Part shown: positions 8,108-15,623 of the stretch, one piece after another | Layout: every line of letters begins with the position of its first letter | Position numbering within the stretch: the first letter of the stretch is position 1 | Origin: Bacteroidaceae bacterium | GTDB taxonomy: Bacteria; Bacteroidota; Bacteroidia; Bacteroidales; Bacteroidaceae | Reading direction: 5' to 3' | Assembly: GCA_017617315.1 (NCBI GenBank) | Contig: JAFZWM010000035.1 | Coordinates: forward strand, 1 to 64,000 | Length of the DNA stretch: 64,000 nt | Program-made: the position numbers and the translations under genes | The notes under the pieces: model-generated | What the model saw: the letters and a program-made list of their open reading frames with translations, nothing else | Told to the model about the DNA's origin: nothing | Database searches by the model: none

Positions 8108-8569
8108 GTGAACACTTTAAGTTACAAGACCATTTCCGTTAACAAGGAAAATGCCAAGAAAGAGTGGGTTGTTGTAGATGCAACAGATCAGGTACTCGGT
8201 CGTCTTGGTTCAAAAGTCGCTAAGTTGCTTCGTGGTAAGTATAAGCCATGCTTTACTCCAAACTCTGACTGTGGCGACAACGTAATCATCATCAACGCAA
8301 GCAAGATTAAGCTTTCAGGTAAGAAGATGACTGATAAGGAGTATATCAATTATTCAGGTTATCCTGGTGGTCAGAAGATTTTGACTCCAGCATCTATTCT
8401 TGCTCGTCCAAATGGTGAGGAGAAATTGATCAAGAGAGTAGTAAAGGGTATGTTGCCAAAGAACCGTCTTGGTGCTAAGCAGTTGGGCAATCTTTATGTC
8501 TTCGCTGGCGAGGAGCACGACAAGGCAGCACAGCAGCCAAAAACAATTGATATTAACTTGTATAAATAA
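8108..8569 (+). CDS. rplM: 50S ribosomal protein L13
   Basis: L13 is an early-assembling large-subunit protein. The 153-residue sequence contains KEWVVVDATDQVLGRLGSKV, LLRGKYKPCFTPN, CGDNVIIINASKI and the conserved VKGMLPKNRLGAKQLGNLYV. The start is a GTG at 8108 (MNTLSYKTISVNKENAKKEW), chosen because Bacteroidales L13 proteins begin with a very similar M-x-TLSYKTIS segment and no ATG lies nearby. rpsI follows after 5 nt. The pair L13-S9 is a conserved operon in most bacteria. Confidence 0.97.
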   Translation: MNTLSYKTISVNKENAKKEWVVVDATDQVLGRLGSKVAKLLRGKYKPCFTPNSDCGDNVIIINASKIKLSGKKMTDKEYINYSGYPGGQKILTPASILARPNGEEKLIKRVVKGMLPKNRLGAKQLGNLYVFAGEEHDKAAQQPKTIDINLYK

Positions 8570-8574
8570 TTGAA

Positions 8575-8961
8575 ATGGAAGTAGTAAATGCATTAGGTCG
8601 TCGCAAGAGCGCGATTGCTCGTGTCTACGTAACAGAGGGCACTGGAAAGATTACAATTAACAAGAGAGATCTTACAGAGTACTTCCCATCAACTATTCTA
8701 CAGTACGTTGTAAAGCAGCCATTGCTTACACTTGATGTAGTTGAGAAGTATGATATCAAGGTGAATCTTCAGGGCGGTGGTTTCACAGGTCAGTCTCAGG
8801 CACTTCGTCTTGCTATTGCACGCGCATTGGTTAAGATCAACGCTGATGACAAGAAGGCTCTTCGTGCAGAAGGCTTCATGACACGTGATGCTCGTGAGGT
8901 TGAGCGTAAGAAGCCAGGTCAGCCAAAGGCACGTCGCAGATTCCAGTTCAGTAAGCGTTAA
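8575..8961 (+). CDS. rpsI: 30S ribosomal protein S9
   Basis: S9 binds the 3' major domain of 16S rRNA, and its basic C-terminal tail reaches the P-site tRNA. The 128-residue protein starts MEVVNALGRRKSAIARVYVTEG, has GGGFTGQSQALRLAIARALV in the middle, and ends RRRFQFSKR, the universally conserved type of tail (…QFSKR). It sits 5 nt downstream of rplM and is followed by a 129-nt leader for rpsB. Confidence 0.98.
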   Translation: MEVVNALGRRKSAIARVYVTEGTGKITINKRDLTEYFPSTILQYVVKQPLLTLDVVEKYDIKVNLQGGGFTGQSQALRLAIARALVKINADDKKALRAEGFMTRDAREVERKKPGQPKARRRFQFSKR

Positions 8962-9090
8962 TCTTTCGGAACTGACTGCAAACAAATGTTTAGTATCTAA
9001 ACCGCTGGGACTTTCTATTAATCGGGGGGACTACCCAGAGGTTGGTTTCAAAACAACTAAAAAGAAAGTAAACAATTTAAATTTCAGAAA
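8962..9090 (+). promoter_or_regulatory. Structured intergenic leader of rpsB (candidate S2 leader)
   Basis: AACCGCTGGG (about 9000-9009) pairs with CCCAGAGGTT (about 9034-9043) with one mismatch, closing a loop that holds the run GGGGGG. No TAnnTTTG box is seen, so the stretch is probably transcribed from the rplM promoter. S2 leaders in other bacteria repress their own operon by binding S2; function here is inferred from position and structure. Confidence 0.45.
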
Positions 9091-9873
9091 ATGTCAAGAA
9101 CTAATTTTGATACATTATTGGAGGCAGGTTGCCACTTTGGTCACCTTAAGAAAAAGTGGAACCCAGCAATGGCTCCTTATATCTTCATGGAGCGCAATGG
9201 TATTCATATCATTGACCTTCACAAGACTGTTGCTCTTGTTGACGAAGCTGCAGAGCAGCTGAAGCAGATTGCAAAGAGCGGCAAGAAGATTCTATTTGTT
9301 GCTACTAAGAAACAGGCTAAGCAGACTGTAGCTGAAAAGGCTTCTTCTGTTAACATGCCTTATGTTATCGAGCGTTGGCCAGGTGGTATGCTTACTAACT
9401 TCCCTACAATCCGTAAGGCAGTTAAGAAGATGACCACTATCGACAAGCTTACAGCTGATGGTACTTACTCAAACCTTTCAAAGCGCGAGATGCTTCAGAT
9501 CAGCCGTCAGCGTGCTAAGTTGGAGAAGAACCTTGGTTCTATCGTTGACCTTACTCGTCTTCCAGCTGCTCTCTTCATCGTTGACGTGTTGAAGGAAAAT
9601 ATTGCTGTACGCGAGGCTCAGCGTCTTGGTATCCCTGTTTTCGCTATTGTTGATACAAACTCTAACCCTAACGGAGTTGATTACCTTATCCCAGCTAACG
9701 ACGATGCTACAAAGTCAATCGACGTAATCCTTGATGCTTGCTGCGGTGCTATCGCAGAGGGTCTTGAGGAGCGTAAGGCTGAGAAGGTTGATGCAGAGGC
9801 TGCAGGCGAGGGCAAGAAGGGTGGCAAGAAGTCATCTAAGGCTCGTAAGGACGAAGAAGAGGCTAAGGCTTAA
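9091..9873 (+). CDS. rpsB: 30S ribosomal protein S2
   Basis: S2 joins the small subunit late, bridging head and body near S1. The 260-residue protein starts MSRTNFDTLLEAGCHFGHLKKKWNPAM and contains the family signatures FVATKKQAK, ERWPGGMLTNFPTIRK and PVFAIVDTNSNPNGVDYLIPANDDA. The last 30 residues form a Lys/Glu/Ala-rich disordered tail (GKKGGKKSSKARKDEEE), as in other Bacteroidales S2 proteins. tsf follows after a hairpin-containing gap of 104 nt, the usual rpsB-tsf order. Confidence 0.98.
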   Translation: MSRTNFDTLLEAGCHFGHLKKKWNPAMAPYIFMERNGIHIIDLHKTVALVDEAAEQLKQIAKSGKKILFVATKKQAKQTVAEKASSVNMPYVIERWPGGMLTNFPTIRKAVKKMTTIDKLTADGTYSNLSKREMLQISRQRAKLEKNLGSIVDLTRLPAALFIVDVLKENIAVREAQRLGIPVFAIVDTNSNPNGVDYLIPANDDATKSIDVILDACCGAIAEGLEERKAEKVDAEAAGEGKKGGKKSSKARKDEEEAKA

Positions 9874-9897
9874 TTCTTCGGGCTTATAAAATATTAC

Positions 9898-9941
9898 ATG
9901 CCCAATGCTCAAACTGTTTTTGTAGCATTGGGCATCTTTTA
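9898..9941 (+). terminator. Hairpin between rpsB and tsf (attenuator or partial terminator)
   Basis: ATGCCCAATGCT (9898-9909) pairs perfectly with AGCATTGGGCAT (9924-9935), then CTTTT. The short T-run suggests partial termination that sets the S2 to EF-Ts ratio; this is inference. Confidence 0.6.
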
Positions 9942-9977
9942 CTTTTCAACGAATACTAATTTTTAAAGAATAATAAA

Positions 9978-10970
9978 ATGGCTGTTACATTAACAGAAAT
10001 CAATAAACTCCGTCAGGCCACTCAGGCTGGTCTTATGGATTGTAAGAAGGCCCTTACTGAGGCTAATGGTGATATGGAAGCTGCAATCGCTATCCTTCGC
10101 AAGAAGGGTCAGGCTGTTGCTGCAAAGCGTTCTGATCGTGAGGCTGCTGAGGGTTGTGTTCTTTCTCGCGTAGATGGTAACTATGCAATGATCGTTGCTT
10201 TGAAATGCGAGACTGACTTCGTTGCAAAGAATGCTGACTTCGTTGCTCTTGCAAATCAGATTGCTGATGCTGCTGTTGCTGCAAAGGCTAAGTCTCTTGA
10301 GGAGGTTCTTGCTCTTACAGTAAATGGTATGTCTGTTGCTGACGCTGTTACTGAGCGTTCAGGTGTTACAGGCGAGAAGATGGAGCTTGATGGCTTCAAC
10401 TATGTTGAGGGTGAGCATGTTGTAGCTTACAACCACATGAATGGTAACTTCCTTTGCACACTCGTAGCTTTGAACAAGAAGGCTGATGACGAGGTTGCTA
10501 AGAACGTTGCTCTTCAGGTTGCTGCTATGAACCCTATTGCTCTTGACGAGAACGCTGTTCCACAGGCAACTAAGGATTCTGAGCTTGCAACTTCTATCGA
10601 GAAGGCTAAGCAGAACCAGATTGACAAGGCTGTTGAGGCTGCTCTTAAGAAGGCTGGCATCAACCCAGCACACGTCGATTCTGAGGAGCACATGGAGTCA
10701 AACATGGGCAAGGGCTGGATCACTGCTGAAGATGTAGCTAAGGCTAAGGAGATTAAGAAGACTGTAGCTGAGGAGAAGGCTGCATCTCTTAACGAGGATA
10801 TGATTAAGAAGATTGCTGAGGGTATGGTTAACAAGTACTATAAGGAGAACTGCTTGTTGAATCAGGCTTTCATCGATGATGCTAAGATCAGCGTTGCTGA
10901 CTACTTGAAGAAGTCAGACAAGGATCTTACAGTTGTTGATTTCAAGCGTTTCACTTTGCGCGCTGAGTAA
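9978..10970 (+). CDS. tsf: Translation elongation factor Ts
   Basis: EF-Ts is the nucleotide exchange factor of EF-Tu. The 330-residue protein begins with the UBA-like domain (INKLRQATQAGLMDCKKALTEANGDMEAAI, holding the conserved TGAGLMDCK-type motif as TQAGLMDCK) and continues with the KSDREAAEG and CETDFVAKN segments that contact EF-Tu. The C-terminal dimerisation part ends VVDFKRFTLRAE. Strong codon bias towards GCT, GTT and AAG, as in the neighbouring ribosomal genes, fits high expression. A strong terminator follows. Confidence 0.97.
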   Translation: MAVTLTEINKLRQATQAGLMDCKKALTEANGDMEAAIAILRKKGQAVAAKRSDREAAEGCVLSRVDGNYAMIVALKCETDFVAKNADFVALANQIADAAVAAKAKSLEEVLALTVNGMSVADAVTERSGVTGEKMELDGFNYVEGEHVVAYNHMNGNFLCTLVALNKKADDEVAKNVALQVAAMNPIALDENAVPQATKDSELATSIEKAKQNQIDKAVEAALKKAGINPAHVDSEEHMESNMGKGWITAEDVAKAKEIKKTVAEEKAASLNEDMIKKIAEGMVNKYYKENCLLNQAFIDDAKISVADYLKKSDKDLTVVDFKRFTLRAE

Positions 10971-10992
10971 TTTTCTTGTTAAAGAAAAATAT

Positions 10993-11024
10993 AAGAGGTC
11001 TGAAAAAATCAGACCTCTTTTTTA
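10993..11024 (+). terminator. Terminator after tsf
   Basis: AAGAGGTCTGA (10993-11003) pairs with TCAGACCTCTT (11009-11019) and is followed by a T-run. Confidence 0.9.
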
Positions 11025-11037
11025 TTGTTTGAAAATT

Positions 11038-11064
11038 GTCCGAACTGCTTTTTACAGTTCGGAC
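11038..11064 (-). terminator. Terminator of the DUF4253 gene
   Basis: GTCCGAACTG (11038-11047) pairs perfectly with CAGTTCGGAC (11055-11064). On the minus strand it begins 9 nt past the stop codon and is followed by AATTTTC. Confidence 0.7.
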
Positions 11065-11072
11065 GATTTCCG

Positions 11073-12218
11073 TTAATCCCACCAAAAGTGCCATACCGTT
11101 GATTGGCGCAGGCTGTCGGCTAAGGCGTGTATTGTTTGCAGACCGCTCTGCTCAACTTGGTCAAGACAGTATGCGTATTGCTCTTTAGCTAAATAAAGGC
11201 TCTGGGCATCGCTTGTAGGCTGTGGAACAGTCATCTCGAGTGTGTCATGTGTGATAAATGCTGGGACTGCTCCGTGCTGTTCGAACCAGTATTTGCCAAC
11301 GTTCACAAGTGTCTTCTTGTCTGGGCAACCGTTCCAATTGCCGAACGGGAACCATGCGAACAAATGCCATGGTGCACTGACTGGAACTTCTGCCAAAAGT
11401 GCAGGATACTCTTCGTTTGAACTTTCAAGGTATAATTCTGGAATTTCATATCCTTCGTCTGATGGGGAACCCAGAATCTCCTGATAATGTTCTGAATCAT
11501 CCTGATATTCTTTCAGGGTTTGGTCAAGCCATCTTTTGCCTTCGTATGACGATGCATTGGCTATCAGTTCTTTGCGTATCGTGCGAATCTTTTCAATATC
11601 AAATTCACTATCGCATTCGTGGCCGAATTCGAACATTATGTCCATCAGTAAGTTATCGTCTACAAAGACGATAAAAGGAACAAAACCTTCTCTTTTACCG
11701 CGTTCAAGAGATTCGTTATAATCTTCCAATAGCTCGTCTGAAGAATATGTTTCGTAATATCGGCATGGACAGTCGATGAGTCTCTTAAATTTCTCGACTA
11801 ACTCTTTGTCTTCACACTCTTCATCATCATATTCTTCTTTATCTTCTGTAGATGATGTGGGTGTTTCGTTGTTTACAACTTCGTTTAATCCGTAGGTAGT
11901 AGTACTGCCTTCTTGTTTTGTGTTGCTTTCTTCAATGCTGTTCTGAATTTCTTGCATTTTCCGTTTTGCTTTTTCTCGCTTCTCTCGTGCAGCATAGCCC
12001 GTTGGGTCGTCATCATCATCTGAATTTGTTTTCTCTTTTGATGCTTCGATGGCAAAAAAGATTATTGCAATTGCAATAGCAACAACGATACCAATTATTG
12101 CACCAGATCCGCCTCCAAGTTTTGAAAAGCTAATGACGATTTTGGCTAGTCCTGCGATGAGAGCAATAATACTAAAAATGCATCCGCATCCTGATTGATT
12201 TTCGTTACTTTCGCTCAT
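11073..12218 (-). CDS. Membrane-anchored DUF4253 protein
   Basis: The 381-residue protein has two closely spaced hydrophobic segments near the N-terminus (about residues 13-31 and 38-56), then a charged, Glu-rich, probably coiled or disordered stretch, and ends in a DUF4253 domain. The domain is recognised by its C-terminal pattern: APWHLFAWFPFGNWNGCP, KYWFEQHGAVPAFITHDTLE, AKEQYAYCLDQVEQ and the terminal VWHFWWD. DUF4253 proteins are of unknown function and usually soluble and stand-alone; some occur near contact-dependent toxin or immunity-type genes, but no such partner is seen here. The gene is monocistronic, with a -7 box at 12349-12356 and its own terminator. Confidence 0.85.
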   Translation of the reverse strand: MSESNENQSGCGCIFSIIALIAGLAKIVISFSKLGGGSGAIIGIVVAIAIAIIFFAIEASKEKTNSDDDDDPTGYAAREKREKAKRKMQEIQNSIEESNTKQEGSTTTYGLNEVVNNETPTSSTEDKEEYDDEECEDKELVEKFKRLIDCPCRYYETYSSDELLEDYNESLERGKREGFVPFIVFVDDNLLMDIMFEFGHECDSEFDIEKIRTIRKELIANASSYEGKRWLDQTLKEYQDDSEHYQEILGSPSDEGYEIPELYLESSNEEYPALLAEVPVSAPWHLFAWFPFGNWNGCPDKKTLVNVGKYWFEQHGAVPAFITHDTLEMTVPQPTSDAQSLYLAKEQYAYCLDQVEQSGLQTIHALADSLRQSTVWHFWWD

Positions 12219-12348
12219 TTTTGTTTGATTATTAATTATTAATTATGGAATTCTAATTCTACCGAAAATGTCAGACTATCAAGTTACTTAGGTAGTCTGT
12301 CAAATCGTTTATGGTGTTGATTTTTTATACTGATTTAATGTCATGCTG

Positions 12349-12356
12349 CAAAGGTA
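12349..12356 (-). promoter_or_regulatory. -7 box of the DUF4253 gene
   Basis: On the minus strand TACCTTTG lies about 130 nt upstream of the start codon, so the mRNA would have a long AT-rich leader. Confidence 0.5.
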
Positions 12357-12414
12357 ATAAAATTGTTGTTTTTGTCGATTGTTTTTGATTGCAATTAATA
12401 AAATAAAGTCAAAA

Positions 12415-12450
12415 AATAAGGACTGTTCTTTAAAAACAGCCCTTATTATT
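12415..12450 (-). terminator. Terminator of the OmpA-like gene pair
   Basis: AATAAGGACTGTT (12415-12427) pairs with AACAGCCCTTATT (12435-12447) with one mismatch. A-rich DNA on the left gives a U-tract on the minus strand. Confidence 0.65.
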
Positions 12451-12467
12451 ATTTTCTGTAAATCGGG

Positions 12468-13631
12468 TTACTCGAAAGTTACAAATACTACACGGTTCCA
12501 ATCGTTTTCATTCTCATATGGCTGAACGGTGTCACCCTTACTTTCTGTGATTATACGATCTTCCTTAATCTTGTAGCCCTTAACAAGCATCTTCTTTACA
12601 TAGTCGGCACGACGTTGTGCTATGTATAGGTTGTAAACTGGAACACCTGTCTTTACATCAGCATAGCCTACAATGTGAGCTTTAGCATCAGGATGTTCCT
12701 TCAGGTAATCGGCAATAAGTGCAACTTGACTTGCCTGTGTCTTGTCAACCTTGTAGTCATTGATAAGATAATTGATTCGGATGTCGTCATCAACAGTGTT
12801 GTTGTAGACATTCTCGTCTTTTATGATTATCTTGGAAGCCTCTTCAAGTTCGTTACGCTTTCTGTTAATCTCATCGTTTAATTCCGCAACTTTGTTGGCA
12901 TCTGTATAATAATCATATTTCATTCGTCTGTCGCCATATCTGTCTTTGAAGTGATATGTAACACCTGCCAATACGCGAGCATAGTAATCATATTCTCTCT
13001 GGTAGTAAACTGCGTTTGAGAAGTCGTCTGTACTTGACAAGGTTCCTTCGATGTTTAAGTCTACAGCTTCGCTCAGTTTGATTGCAAATTGCATACCTAA
13101 GCGTATTGCAAGGAAATGATGTCCTGTTGTTTTGAACGGATAATTTTCATTATTTCCGTAGACCTGTTTGTCAAGTTCGTCATCGTAGCCCCAAAAGTAG
13201 TTATAACCGATACCAAGTAATCCGTTGACATTGACTTTTGTAGATTCTTTGTATTTGCAGAACAGACTGTTGAAGTTTAGTATTCCGTCGACAAATGTAC
13301 TTAAACAGTTGAAGTGATAATTATTATTGTCCAAATTACTGTTTGCTCCCCAAAAGCTATCGTAACCGCCTGTGAATCTGACACCCAATGTTGGGTTGAA
13401 GAATTTACCGGCATGTATTTGTGCAGAATATCCAAGATATTTTCCCATAGTCTTAAAACGTACATCTTCTATACCGGGATAGTTGATGCCGCCCTGTACT
13501 CCCATGAACCAATTGTCGGAGCCGTTATAGTAACGAAGAGCGTGTATTGTGTCAGGAGTAAGTTCCTGTGCACATACAGAGCCAGACATTAAAACGCCGG
13601 CGCAGAGTAAACTAAAAAATCTTTTCTTCAT
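12468..13631 (-). CDS. OmpA-family outer-membrane protein
   Basis: The 387-residue protein has a signal peptide (MKKRFFSLLCAGVLMSGSVCAQ) and a roughly 200-residue beta-barrel-like region with alternating aromatic strands (WFMGVQGGINYPGI, LGIGYNYFWGYDD, FLAIRLGMQFAIKL, YYARVLAGVTYHFKD). A coiled-coil linker (DEINRKRNELEEAS) leads to a C-terminal OmpA peptidoglycan-binding domain (IADYLKEHPDAKAHIVGYADVKTG, NLYIAQRRADYVKKMLVKGYKIKEDRI). The domain probably tethers the outer membrane to peptidoglycan. It lies 12 nt downstream of a paralog with the same layout, transcribed from the promoter at 14886-14893. Confidence 0.85.
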   Translation of the reverse strand: MKKRFFSLLCAGVLMSGSVCAQELTPDTIHALRYYNGSDNWFMGVQGGINYPGIEDVRFKTMGKYLGYSAQIHAGKFFNPTLGVRFTGGYDSFWGANSNLDNNNYHFNCLSTFVDGILNFNSLFCKYKESTKVNVNGLLGIGYNYFWGYDDELDKQVYGNNENYPFKTTGHHFLAIRLGMQFAIKLSEAVDLNIEGTLSSTDDFSNAVYYQREYDYYARVLAGVTYHFKDRYGDRRMKYDYYTDANKVAELNDEINRKRNELEEASKIIIKDENVYNNTVDDDIRINYLINDYKVDKTQASQVALIADYLKEHPDAKAHIVGYADVKTGVPVYNLYIAQRRADYVKKMLVKGYKIKEDRIITESKGDTVQPYENENDWNRVVFVTFE

Positions 13632-13643
13632 ATCGCCAAAGTT

Positions 13644-14786
13644 TTAATCGTTAATAAATACGTATGAAATATTCTTAGAATTAGAGTTGTCCTTTTCTAT
13701 ATTATCGGCATTATCTTCGATAACAATCTTGCTTTCTGTAACGTTCCAGTTGTCGACAAGCTCTTTCTTTACAGCTTCGGCACGAGATTTGAACAGCTCT
13801 AAATTTCCTGTTGTCTTCTTTCGGCTGATATACACGATGTCGTTGTCATGAACATTTGCATTCTTTGAAATGTTGTACATTGTAGGCTTCTGGCTAAACT
13901 CGATCGTGTTGTTCTTTGCAGGGAAAGCAACAGTTGTGTAGAGTGTCTTTACGTCTACGTTTACCTTGTTAATCTGTATGTTAGGATTCTTCTTCTTGTC
14001 TTCTATTTTTGCCTTCAAACTATTGATCTCATCGTTGATCTCATCATATTTGCTCTGATCCAATCCTTTGCTGTATGTGAAGTTCCGGCTACCGTCGTGA
14101 TTCTTGAAGTGATAAGTGAAGCCTATCATCAAGTTTGCATGGCCGGCCATGACTGTTCTTTTTGGTGTCTTTAGATGGTCTGCTCCGTCGAATGTTGAAG
14201 GGTAGAATGAATTTGTTAATTCAGCATTCAGATGATACTTGTCGTTCTTCAAGGCGTAGTCGAGTCTTAAACCGATTTTGCCAAAGAGGAAATACTTGTA
14301 TGTCAGAAGAGGGTATTCTGAACGGTTTGTGTATGGTCTTCCCCAGATATCAGAACCGCCAATTCCCAAGACACCACTAAATGTGCATCTTCTGTCTTCC
14401 TTGTATCCGTAGAAAATGTTTGTCAGGTTAGGCAGCCAATCAAGAGACAGGCTTATTTCGTTGAAGCCGTACGTCTTCTTCAAAGGAATATAGTATCCTT
14501 TGTTATAACCATAGAGTGCTTGCAAGCGCACTTCGCCTGCTGTGCTAACCTTTTTACCGACTTGTATTCCGCCTGTTGCTCCGAGACGATCAAGGAAGTC
14601 GGCTTTTGTGAGAGCATTTCCCCACGAGAATAATCCTCCTCCGTTGACTCCGAAATACCAGTTGTCACTGAATTTGGTATCGTTCAGGTGTTTTCCATCG
14701 TTAAGCTCAACGCTGTGTATTTCTTGAGCTTTTGCGTGTGTGTAACCTAAACATGCCAAGAATAACATGATAAGTAATTTTTTCAT
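13644..14786 (-). CDS. OmpA-like outer-membrane protein, degenerate C-terminal domain
   Basis: The 380-residue protein is a paralog of the next gene. It has a signal peptide (MKKLLIMLFLACLGYTHAKAQ), a matching N-terminal start of the mature protein (DNWYFGVNGGGLFSWG), barrel strands (LGIGGSDIWGRPYT, LFGKIGLRLDYAL, ANLMIGFTYHFKNHDGSRN) and a coiled coil (YDEINDEINSLKAKIEDKKK). The C-terminus keeps the outline of an OmpA domain (ELFKSRAEAVKKELVDNWNVTESKI) but lacks the Gly-Tyr/His-Ala/Thr-Asp segment and some peptidoglycan-contact residues, so binding may be lost or altered. It is first in the operon. Confidence 0.8.
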   Translation of the reverse strand: MKKLLIMLFLACLGYTHAKAQEIHSVELNDGKHLNDTKFSDNWYFGVNGGGLFSWGNALTKADFLDRLGATGGIQVGKKVSTAGEVRLQALYGYNKGYYIPLKKTYGFNEISLSLDWLPNLTNIFYGYKEDRRCTFSGVLGIGGSDIWGRPYTNRSEYPLLTYKYFLFGKIGLRLDYALKNDKYHLNAELTNSFYPSTFDGADHLKTPKRTVMAGHANLMIGFTYHFKNHDGSRNFTYSKGLDQSKYDEINDEINSLKAKIEDKKKNPNIQINKVNVDVKTLYTTVAFPAKNNTIEFSQKPTMYNISKNANVHDNDIVYISRKKTTGNLELFKSRAEAVKKELVDNWNVTESKIVIEDNADNIEKDNSNSKNISYVFIND

Positions 14787-14885
14787 TTGTCTTATGTTTA
14801 AAGTCTTTTCATTAATAATAAGATTCTATGTTATGTTCTTTTCCGACAATATTTTATTGCCGATGATAAAATCGTATATACGGTG

Positions 14886-14893
14886 CAAAAGTA
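14886..14893 (-). promoter_or_regulatory. -7 box of the OmpA-like operon
   Basis: On the minus strand TACTTTTG lies about 100 nt before the start codon of the first OmpA-like gene. Confidence 0.55.
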
Positions 14894-14955
14894 ATCTTTT
14901 ATATGTAACTGACAAAAAAACGAAGATGTTTTTTAATTTTTTTTAATGTTTTTTG

Positions 14956-14963
14956 TAATTTTG
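14956..14963 (+). promoter_or_regulatory. -7 box of the FAH-porU-porV-ispF operon
   Basis: TAATTTTG followed by CATATA lies 30 nt before the ATG at 14994. Confidence 0.6.
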
Positions 14964-14993
14964 CATATAAATATAACATAATTAAGGTATTTT

Positions 14994-15614
14994 ATGAAAA
15001 TTATAGCAGTAGGCATGAACTATGCCGAACACAATAAAGAACTTGACGGAACGTTAGTTAGTGTACCAGAGAATCCTGTTATTTTTATGAAGCCCGATTC
15101 GGCTTTACTGAAGGATGGAAAACCTTTTTTCATTCCTGATTGGGCTGAACAGTTTGATTACGAGACTGAATTAGTCGTACGCATAAACAGACTTGGAAAG
15201 TGCATAGCTCCAAGGTTTGCGCATCGCTACTACGATGCCTTTACGGTTGGAATCGACTTTACGGCGCGAGATTTGCAGAGAAAATTCCGAGAGAAGGGTT
15301 ATCCGTGGGATTTGTGCAAGGGCTTTGACAATTCTGCCGTTCTTGGAACTTTTGTTCCGAAAGAGAAGTTTGCCGATGTGCAGAACATAAATTTCAGTCT
15401 GAACGTAGATGGCAAGCAGGTACAGAAGGGATGTACCGCCGATATGATTCATAAGGTAGACGATATAATTTCATATGTCAGTCAGTTCTGTACTTTGAAG
15501 ATTGGCGATTACCTTTTCACAGGAACACCGGTTGGGGTAGGACCGGTATCTGTTGGGCAGCATCTCGAAGGTTTTCTGGAAGACGAAAAGGTTCTTGACT
15601 TTAATATTAGATAA
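14994..15614 (+). CDS. Fumarylacetoacetate hydrolase-family protein
   Basis: The 206-residue protein is a minimal FAH-domain enzyme, like acylpyruvases and oxaloacetate decarboxylases or tautomerases (YcgM/FAHD1 type). Visible features are GMNYAEHNKEL at the N-terminus, PVIFMKPDSALL, the metal-binding FDYETELVVRI (Glu-x-Glu), the segment YYDAFTVGIDFTARDLQ, the lysine motif KGFDNSAVLG, and TGTPVGVGPV near the C-terminus. The exact substrate cannot be read from sequence. It opens the operon that carries porU, porV and ispF; porU begins 9 nt after its stop. Confidence 0.88.
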   Translation: MKIIAVGMNYAEHNKELDGTLVSVPENPVIFMKPDSALLKDGKPFFIPDWAEQFDYETELVVRINRLGKCIAPRFAHRYYDAFTVGIDFTARDLQRKFREKGYPWDLCKGFDNSAVLGTFVPKEKFADVQNINFSLNVDGKQVQKGCTADMIHKVDDIISYVSQFCTLKIGDYLFTGTPVGVGPVSVGQHLEGFLEDEKVLDFNIR

Positions 15615-15623
15615 AAAGGTTTG

